Positions 14,690 through 20,433 of a stretch of DNA of 20,433 bases are shown piece by piece. The stretch comes from JAAYCB01 sp012744395. GTDB lineage: Bacteria > Planctomycetota > Planctomycetia > Pirellulales > Thermoguttaceae. The notes beneath the pieces were generated by a model that ran no database searches, had not been told where the DNA came from, and was given only the letters and a program-made list of their open reading frames with translations. The translations under genes and the position numbers were made by a program. The stretch lies in assembly GCA_028703175.1 (NCBI GenBank), contig JAQVNJ010000113.1, forward strand, positions 1 through 20,433, given 5' to 3'. Position 1 is the stretch's first letter, and each line of letters opens with the position of its first letter.

Positions 14690-15653
14690 GTTGGACCTGC
14701 TTTTCTCTCGGGTGGTGCGCGCCTCCCAAGGGCGTCGACGAACCGTTCCGCCGCGAAAACAGCTGGAGAGACGGGGCGGCGTTTTCCACCCCGGCTTTAC
14801 GCTGGTGGAACTGCTGGTGGTGATCGCAATCATCGGCATCCTGATCGCCTTGCTCCTGCCGGCTGTGCAGGCGGCCCGCGAGGCGGCGCGGCGTTCTCAA
14901 TGCGCCAACAACCTGAAGCAACTCTCACTCGGCCTGCACAACTACCACGACACTCACCAGACGTTTCCCCCGCCGGGAATCAGCTCAAATGACATGTCCT
15001 GGCACGTCGTCCTTCTGCCGTTTATCGAACAGACCGCCTTGCACGACCAGTTTGATTTCCGTGCCGGAGCCTACAACGGGGTCGGCAAGATGGTCAACTC
15101 GCTCAACAAGGTGGATGCATTCCTGTGCCCGAGCAATGCCAATGACTCGGATATCCACTCCACGGAAAGCATCGACGGCGTGCTCGTTTACACCTGCCAC
15201 TACTATGGCGTGATGGGGCCCAACGGCTACAACAACACCAAGGGCAAGGACTACAAGTGCACAGCCACGGACACATGGGGCAGCTATTGCAGCCAAGGAG
15301 CGATCGTGTATCCCGCGGGCACGAAGATCAGCTCGTTCTATGACGGGACGTCAAACACATATTTGCTCGGCGAGCTGGCCTATCCAGATTTTCCTCACCG
15401 CCGTAGCTGGGTGCGGGGCTCTTACACCGGCTACGGGGGCGGGCTGATGCCCAGTGCCAAGAACGTCCGCTACCCGATCAACTCGCGCATCACGACCCTC
15501 TGGAACGACGACGCATTCGGCAGCAAGCATCCCGGTGGCGCCCAGTTCACCCGCGCTGACGGATCCGTGGCGTTCGTCTCGGAGACCATCGACCAGTCGC
15601 TGTACCTGGCGATCGCCAGCCGCGATGGCGAAGAGCCGGTCTCCTCCGAGTGA
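14688..15653 (+). CDS. DUF1559 pilin-like protein with H-X9-DG tail
   Basis: A planctomycete-type surface or pseudopilin protein, 321 residues. After a long 36-residue basic leader comes a type IV pilin motif: cleavage between G36 and F37, E41 at position +5, then a hydrophobic helix (FTLVELLVVIAIIGILIALL) and AREAARRSQCANNLKQL. The DUF1559 body includes NYHDTHQTFPPPG and DGTSNTYLLGE. The C-terminal H-X9-DG motif is at H281 to D291-G292. The family is hugely expanded in planctomycetes and its exact role is unknown. The start has GGGGAG nine bases upstream, inside the start of the opposite rhamnosidase gene. The gene is followed after 43 bases by a lipoprotein gene, a common pairing in this phylum. 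Confidence 0.93.
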   Translation: MLDLLFSRVVRASQGRRRTVPPRKQLERRGGVFHPGFTLVELLVVIAIIGILIALLLPAVQAAREAARRSQCANNLKQLSLGLHNYHDTHQTFPPPGISSNDMSWHVVLLPFIEQTALHDQFDFRAGAYNGVGKMVNSLNKVDAFLCPSNANDSDIHSTESIDGVLVYTCHYYGVMGPNGYNNTKGKDYKCTATDTWGSYCSQGAIVYPAGTKISSFYDGTSNTYLLGELAYPDFPHRRSWVRGSYTGYGGGLMPSAKNVRYPINSRITTLWNDDAFGSKHPGGAQFTRADGSVAFVSETIDQSLYLAIASRDGEEPVSSE

Positions 15654-15696
15654 AGAGAATGGAGTCATTAAGGCATTTCTTCTGAAAGACAAAGAC

Positions 15697-16140
15697 ATGT
15701 TGCAAGCAATCAGGATGCCGGAGTACTCCTGGCACCGCTGGGGGCTCCCGGTTGCGTTGGGCGCGCTCTTGATCTGCTCCGGATGCGGTGGCGCGGCGGA
15801 CGGGCCGAAGCGCTACGACGTGTCCGGGACCGTCAGCTATGACGGTCAACCGGTTCTCGCCGGGACGATCCTGTTCGAGCCCGACGCGTCGAAGGGAAAT
15901 GAGGGGCCGGCCGGCTATGCGGAGATTCGCGACGGCAAATTCGACACGAAGGAAGAAGCTGGCAAGGGCACCATTGGCGGTCCGCACGTCGTGAGGATAA
16001 CGGGACTGGACCCGAGCAAGGCGGTCCCGGACCTCTTGCCCGACGGCGCGCCGCTGTTCTCGGACTACCAGACAACCGCCGATTTGCCCGAGGCGGACGC
16101 GACGCAGGATTTTGAGGTTCCGGCCAAGCCATCCGGTTGA
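15697..16140 (+). CDS. Small lipoprotein, transthyretin/carboxypeptidase-regulatory-like
   Basis: A 147-residue exported protein. A signal with hydrophobic residues 17-27 ends in CSGC, and C30 is the likely lipidated cysteine. The body has YDVSGTVSYDGQPVLAGTILF at 40-60, a beta-sandwich wording typical of the small Ig/transthyretin-like lipoproteins that follow DUF1559 genes in planctomycetes. It ends in FEVPAKPSG. It probably forms a two-gene unit with the DUF1559 gene. The ATG has no strong ribosome-binding site, and an ATG six codons later is an alternative. The function is unknown; a role in envelope assembly is inferred. Confidence 0.85.
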   Translation: MLQAIRMPEYSWHRWGLPVALGALLICSGCGGAADGPKRYDVSGTVSYDGQPVLAGTILFEPDASKGNEGPAGYAEIRDGKFDTKEEAGKGTIGGPHVVRITGLDPSKAVPDLLPDGAPLFSDYQTTADLPEADATQDFEVPAKPSG

Positions 16141-16384
16141 AGTTCGCCGGCTGCGGGAAAACGGCAGGTTCCTTTCTGTTACCACGAGCGTTGACCGCTT
16201 GCGGCATCGTGCTGCGCGGATCGTACGCCTACCTGTTTCTCGCGTTTCGTTCACACACACCACCGAACGTCAACAGAGTATGATCCGTGTGCGCCCGTCC
16301 AAGGCGTCACCCATTCCGCAGCGCGTCGGTCCAGCCGTCCGTGCGGGCCTCGGTCGCCACATTCCCATTTGAGGAGCCTTCACC

Positions 16385-19300
16385 GTGAAACAATGCCGGT
16401 TTGCCGCCGTCATCGGCTTTCTTGCCGCCGTTTCATTGATGCCGTCCGCCGCCGCGGCCGCCGCCGGCCAAGTCAACGAGTCGGCCCGGCAGATCCCCGT
16501 GGCGTCTCGGGTCGACGTAGTCGTCGTGGGCGGAAGCACCGGGGCCGTGTCGGCCGCCGTCGCGGCGGCGAAAGAAGGGGCCAAGGTCTTTCTTGCGGCC
16601 CCCCGCCCCTACCTGGGCGATGACATGACAGCCACCTTGAGGCTCTGGCTCGAGGAAGGCGAATCGCCTCAGTCGCCGTTGTCGAAGGCAATCTTCAGCG
16701 GGGATGGATCGGCGGCAGCCGCAGAGGTTCCGCATCCTGATCGGCTGCGATACTCTTACAGCGCAGACAAGCCATGCGACCTTTCGCACCGAGATCACGA
16801 CCCGCCGTCGAAGCTCTCTGATGGCCGTTGGCACGACCCGATTCAAGACAGCGTGCAGTTCAACGGCGACGTCAACCTGGTTTTCGACCTGGGGCAACCG
16901 CAGGAGATCGCGGCATTGCGCCTGATGTGTTACACGCGAGCCGGGGAATACCGAGTGGACGCCGCGGACATCTTCACCGGCGACGACGGCCGGAGTTGGA
17001 CGAAACGGTGCAGCATCGCGCCCGAGTCGAAACAGATCGCCACTCACCTGGCCGGCGCCGAAGCCGACCTGAACGTCGCGGCGCGTTACGTCAAGCTGTC
17101 TGCCAGGAAGCACTCGCTGGCGAAGCGGATATTGCTCGGCGAAGTCGAAATCATCGGCCGGGGCTCGGGAAGACAACAAGAGCAGGCGGCGGCCCCACCC
17201 ATGCCGCGGCCGATGCATGTCAAATCCGTACTCGACGGGGCGCTGCTGGCCGCCGGTGTCGATTTCCTCTACAACTCCTACGTGACGGACATAATCCGCG
17301 ACTCCGACGGTCGGCCTTGCGGCGTGGTGATGGTCAACAGGGCGGGCCGGCAGGCGGTTCTCGCCAAGGCGATCATCGACGCCACGGATCGCGCCCGCGT
17401 GGCACGCCTGGCTGGCGCGGCCTTCCGGCCCTTTGCGGGCGGAATGCAGACTCTCAAGCGTGTGGTCATCGGTGGCGAAATCCGCACAGGCGCGTCGATC
17501 ACGGCAAGGGAAATCCTACCCCGCTTCCGAGGACCGCACCCCAATCAGGCACAGACATCGAGCGGCGAGTTCAAGGTGATTGAATACACGCTGCAACTGT
17601 CGGTGGCGGCGGATCGCCCCGGCGATTGGGCCGCCGCTGACCAGTTGGCCCGGACGTTGACGTATCATCCCCAGCAGCAGATCACGGCCGACGCCTTCCA
17701 CCAGGTGCCGCCGGATCCCGTCTACGGCGAAACCCCCGCGGAAGGTCGGGAGCAGACCGCCGAGAGCGTGCCGCTGGCAGCGTTTCGGCCGCAGGGCATG
17801 GACCGCCTTTATGTCCTCAGCGCCTCGGCCGACGTCCCCCGCGCGCAGGCCGAGACACTCTTCCGGCCCATCTCGGCGATCGCGATCGGCGAGCGATTGG
17901 GGCGTGCGGCGGCCGGCGATGCAGCGGAGGTTCCCGAACCACTCGGCGCGCACGTGCCGGCTGAACCGCCCGCGGATAGCGCCGCCAAGGGCGATGTCCG
18001 CGAGTGCCTCGACGGAATCCGACCCCGCAGGGCGTCGACCACCGTCAAGCAGGAGGGCGGGGGACTGCCCGTCCTCGGCAGCTATGACGTCGTGGTCGTC
18101 GGCGGGGGTACGGCCGGCGCGCCGGCAGCGGTGGGCGCCGCGCGGCAAGGTGCGAAGACCCTGGTCGTGGAGTTTCTCAACGGACTGGGGGGGGTCGGCA
18201 CGACCGGATACATCAGCAAGTATTGCGATGGAAATCGAGTCGGATACGCGGTGGAAACCGGCGGCGGGGCGCCCTCCTGGGTGATCGAACAGCGGATGGA
18301 ATGGCACCGTGACGCCGTGTTGAAAGCGGGCGGCGAGATCTGGTTCGGCGCCGTCGGGTGCGGGGCCTTAATCGACGGCCGCCGCGTTCGCGGGGTCGTC
18401 GTGGCCACGCCGCAGGGCCGCGGCGTCCTGCTCGCCGAAGTGGTGATCGACGCCACGGGCAATGCCGACATCGCCGCAGCCGCCGGCGCGGAGTGCGTCT
18501 ATACCGGCGCGGATGAGTTCGCCATGCAGGGTACCGGCTTGCCCCCACGCCAGCTCGGAGCCGCCTACACCAACACCGACTACACGTACGTCGATGAGAC
18601 CGACATGATCGACGTTCGGCGAGCCTACGTGCAGGCGAAGCAGCGCTTCGCCAATGCTTTTGATCTCGGACAACTCGTTGATACGAGGGAACGCCGCAGC
18701 ATCGTTGGGGATTTCACGATCAGCGTCTGCGATGCGATCGCCCAGCGGACTTATCCGGACACGATCGTCCAGGCCAAGTCCGCGTACGACACCCACAGCT
18801 ATACGATCGACACGTTGATGTTGCTGAGACATCCGTTTCGCGCTCAAATATGGGCGAATGTCCCGTACCGCTGCCTGCTGCCCAAGCAGTTTGAAGGCAT
18901 GTTGGTTGCGGGTATCGGCATCAGCGCGCATCGTGACGCCCAACCGATCGTGCGGATGCAGCCCGACGTGCAGAACCAGGGCTACGCGGCGGGCGTGGCG
19001 GCAGCAATGGCCGCCCAGAACCATGTCCCTCTGCGCGAAATCGACGTTCGGAAATTGCAGCAGCACCTTGTCGAGAAGGGCAACCTGGCGAAAAGCGTAT
19101 TGACCGAGACCGATTCGTTTCCCGTCTCGGACGACGGCGTGGCTGAAGCGGTCAGGAACACGCTTCCTCCAACCCGGGCCGGCGAGAAGTCGCCGAGCCT
19201 GGCGGTTGTTCTCGCCCATCCGGGCGTTGCCTTGCCGTTTCTGCGAGAAGCCTATGCCCAAAGCGATGGCGAGAAGAAGCTCTACTATGCAAAAATTCTC

Positions 19301-19942
19301 GGTATGTTGGGCGACAGGAGCGGCCTGGATACTCTCCTGGAGGTGCTCGCCAAGGCCACGCGCTGGGACGCGAGCCCGCATTACCTCATCAATCAGGAAT
19401 TCGAGAACTGGCAGCTTGTCGGTTGGGAGGCCAGCAACCTCGACAATACGATTATGGCGATCGGGCGGATCGGCGACCGCCGCGCGGTGCCGGCACTGAT
19501 CGAAAAAGTCAGAATGCTCGAATCGGACCCCGCTCCGCCTCACGGCATAACGCACTTCCAGCCGCTGGATTACGGAGTCACGCACTACCGGGCGTTGGCG
19601 CAGGCTCTATCGCACCTGCGGGACCCGCGCGCGGCCGAGCCGCTGGCGGCAGTCTTGATCCGCGACGACATTCGTGGCTTTGCCCAGGTTGAATTGGGGA
19701 GATTAGTTCGGGGCCCGGAACAACCCGGCACAATCGACCAGTATCGCAACCACGCCGTGCGCGAGTTGCAGCTTGCCAGGGCGCTCTACTTGTGCGGTGA
19801 CCACAACGGCTTGGGCAGACAAATCCTCGAGGAGTACAACGAAGACTTGCGCGGCCATTTTGCCCGCCACGCCCGCGCGGTATTGCGACAATCGGACGGG
19901 CTGGAGAATGCGTCCACGGCCCGAGCTCGGCAGGTGAACTGA
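16385..19942 (+). CDS. Exported double FAD-dependent oxidoreductase with discoidin-like and HEAT-like parts
   Basis: A 1185-residue secreted protein starting at GTG with GAGGAG eight bases upstream. A Sec signal covers residues 1-27. Two Rossmann FAD-binding motifs are seen: VDVVVVGGSTGAVSAA at 43-58, where the GxGxxG pattern is degraded to GGSTGA, and a canonical YDVVVVGGGTAGAPAA at 567-582. Between them, about 120-258, lies a beta-rich region like an F5/8 type C (discoidin) carbohydrate-binding domain (WHDPIQDSVQFNGDVNLVFD, ending in LGEVEIIGRG). The second unit has IDATGNADIAAAAGAE near 688-703 and the family's DTHSYTIDTLMLL and RCLLPKQFEGMLVAGIGIS. Residues about 935-1110 contain HEAT-like helical pairs (ILGMLGDRSGLDTLLEVL, AIGRIGDRRAVPALIEKV, ALSHLRDPRAAEPLAAVL). 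The substrate is unknown. Confidence 0.88.
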   Translation: MKQCRFAAVIGFLAAVSLMPSAAAAAAGQVNESARQIPVASRVDVVVVGGSTGAVSAAVAAAKEGAKVFLAAPRPYLGDDMTATLRLWLEEGESPQSPLSKAIFSGDGSAAAAEVPHPDRLRYSYSADKPCDLSHRDHDPPSKLSDGRWHDPIQDSVQFNGDVNLVFDLGQPQEIAALRLMCYTRAGEYRVDAADIFTGDDGRSWTKRCSIAPESKQIATHLAGAEADLNVAARYVKLSARKHSLAKRILLGEVEIIGRGSGRQQEQAAAPPMPRPMHVKSVLDGALLAAGVDFLYNSYVTDIIRDSDGRPCGVVMVNRAGRQAVLAKAIIDATDRARVARLAGAAFRPFAGGMQTLKRVVIGGEIRTGASITAREILPRFRGPHPNQAQTSSGEFKVIEYTLQLSVAADRPGDWAAADQLARTLTYHPQQQITADAFHQVPPDPVYGETPAEGREQTAESVPLAAFRPQGMDRLYVLSASADVPRAQAETLFRPISAIAIGERLGRAAAGDAAEVPEPLGAHVPAEPPADSAAKGDVRECLDGIRPRRASTTVKQEGGGLPVLGSYDVVVVGGGTAGAPAAVGAARQGAKTLVVEFLNGLGGVGTTGYISKYCDGNRVGYAVETGGGAPSWVIEQRMEWHRDAVLKAGGEIWFGAVGCGALIDGRRVRGVVVATPQGRGVLLAEVVIDATGNADIAAAAGAECVYTGADEFAMQGTGLPPRQLGAAYTNTDYTYVDETDMIDVRRAYVQAKQRFANAFDLGQLVDTRERRSIVGDFTISVCDAIAQRTYPDTIVQAKSAYDTHSYTIDTLMLLRHPFRAQIWANVPYRCLLPKQFEGMLVAGIGISAHRDAQPIVRMQPDVQNQGYAAGVAAAMAAQNHVPLREIDVRKLQQHLVEKGNLAKSVLTETDSFPVSDDGVAEAVRNTLPPTRAGEKSPSLAVVLAHPGVALPFLREAYAQSDGEKKLYYAKILGMLGDRSGLDTLLEVLAKATRWDASPHYLINQEFENWQLVGWEASNLDNTIMAIGRIGDRRAVPALIEKVRMLESDPAPPHGITHFQPLDYGVTHYRALAQALSHLRDPRAAEPLAAVLIRDDIRGFAQVELGRLVRGPEQPGTIDQYRNHAVRELQLARALYLCGDHNGLGRQILEEYNEDLRGHFARHARAVLRQSDGLENASTARARQVN

Positions 19943-19963
19943 CGCTCGACAGGCTGGAGAAAC

Positions 19964-20006
19964 AACGAGGGGGAAGCGAAACGGCGTTCGCTTCCCCCTC
20001 GTTTTT
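19964..20006 (+). terminator. Intrinsic terminator after the oxidoreductase gene
   Basis: A perfect 17-bp stem (19964-19980 with 19987-20003) with a 6-base loop ACGGCG runs into five T residues at 20002-20006. It begins 21 bases after the oxidoreductase stop. On the opposite strand, GTTGTTTCT follows the stem, so it may also act for the convergent gene whose stop is at 20052. Confidence 0.9.
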
Positions 20007-20051
20007 CACGATTGGCGTCAGTGCTCGTCGGAGGCCATTTGGCAAGCCAGC

Positions 20052-20433
20052 TTATTGGGCCGGCTTGTCCGCGGGCTTATCGGCCGGGGCGTCCGCTGGT
20101 TTGTCCGCTGGTTTGTCCGCCGGTTTGTCCGCTGGGGCGTCCGCGGGCTTATCCGCCGGCTTATCGGCTGGTTTGTCCGCTGGTTTGTCCGCTGGTTTGT
20201 CCGCTGGTTTGTCTGCTGGTTTGTCTGCTGGTTTGTCTGCTGGTTTGTCTGCTGGCTTATCGGCCGGGGCGTCGGCCGGTTTGTCCGCTGGCTTGTCCGC
20301 CGGCTTGTCGGCCGGTTTGTCGGCCGGTTTGTCGGCCGGTTTGTCGGCCGGTTTGTCGGCCGGTTTGTCCGCCGGTTTATCCGCCGGTTTATCCGCCGGC
20401 TTGTCCGCCGGGGCGTCCGCCGGTTTATCCGCC
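20052..20433 (-). CDS. C-terminal part of an Ala-Asp-Lys-Pro repeat protein (5' end outside window)
   Basis: Read on the minus strand, the frame is open from the window edge to TAA at 20052-20054, with no start in view. The visible 126 or so residues are ADKP tetrapeptides, ending in ...PADKPAQ. Four units have Ala instead of Lys (ADAP). The tract is a near-neutral polyampholyte with Pro every fourth residue, so it should be an extended, disordered spacer or tail rather than a folded domain. Almost all base differences between units are synonymous (AAA/AAG, GAC/GAT, GCG/GCC/GCA, CCG/CCA/CCC), which supports translation. The function and any folded N-terminal domain lie beyond the window. Confidence 0.75.
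   Translation of the reverse strand, partial: ADKPADAPADKPADKPADKPADKPADKPADKPADKPADKPADKPADKPADKPADAPADKPADKPADKPADKPADKPADKPADKPADKPADKPADKPADAPADKPADKPADKPADAPADKPADKPAQ
20064..20433. repeat. 12-bp tandem repeat, 31 units (last cut by the window edge)
   Basis: The unit on the plus strand is KTT-RTC-NGC-NGG-like (for example TTTGTCCGCTGG). Identical versions occur in runs (units 10-12, 13-16, 22-25, 27-28 counting from 20064), the mark of local copying. Units 3, 7, 18 and 30 start GGC and encode the ADAP variant. Confidence 0.95.

Overview
The window looks like a piece of a GC-rich Planctomycetota chromosome, probably of the Pirellulales type; this is inferred from gene content, not from a marker gene. 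The pointers are a DUF1559 pilin-like protein with an H-X9-DG tail followed by a small lipoprotein, a DUF6807 ('PmoA-like') secreted protein, a secreted FAD oxidoreductase, a csrA gene, several secreted proteins of unknown function, and wide intergenic gaps. No rRNA, tRNA, transposase gene or CRISPR array was seen.

Layout. Positions 75-2005 (+) hold a sodium:solute symporter with a 53-residue membrane protein overlapping its stop. Positions 2089-5396 are all on the minus strand: csrA with a long perfect hairpin in its leader, a 98-residue unknown protein, a secreted DUF6807 protein and a secreted unknown protein. Positions 5800-6999 (+) encode LarC (nickel-pincer cofactor synthesis). After a gap with a 57-bp tandem repeat, 7448-8119 (+) encodes an exported triheme cytochrome c. 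Facing it on the minus strand are a HAD-family phosphatase/mutase (8166-8840) and an exported nickel superoxide dismutase (8946-9428). A 611-base gap leads to an O6-alkylguanine-DNA alkyltransferase (10040-10567, minus) and, behind a good sigma70-type promoter, a 247-residue unknown protein (11021-11764, +). A cytoplasmic GH78 alpha-L-rhamnosidase (11969-14689, minus) starts head-to-head, with overlapping start codons, against the DUF1559 protein (14688-15653, +). The latter is followed by a lipoprotein (15697-16140) and a very large exported double FAD oxidoreductase (16385-19942). A strong intrinsic terminator follows. The window ends inside a minus-strand gene whose visible part is almost only an Ala-Asp-Lys-Pro tetrapeptide repeat (31 units).

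How the genes may work together. The window is mostly a mosaic of short transcription units rather than one pathway. Two themes stand out. The first is nickel: LarC and Ni-SOD lie within 2.5 kb but on opposite strands. The second is polysaccharide/envelope metabolism: symporter, DUF6807, GH78, DUF1559 with lipoprotein, and the exported oxidoreductase. No defence system or obvious mobile island was found. The least explained parts are the ADKP repeat protein, the composite FAD oxidoreductase, the symporter's alanine-rich insertion with its small partner, and the hairpin in the csrA leader.
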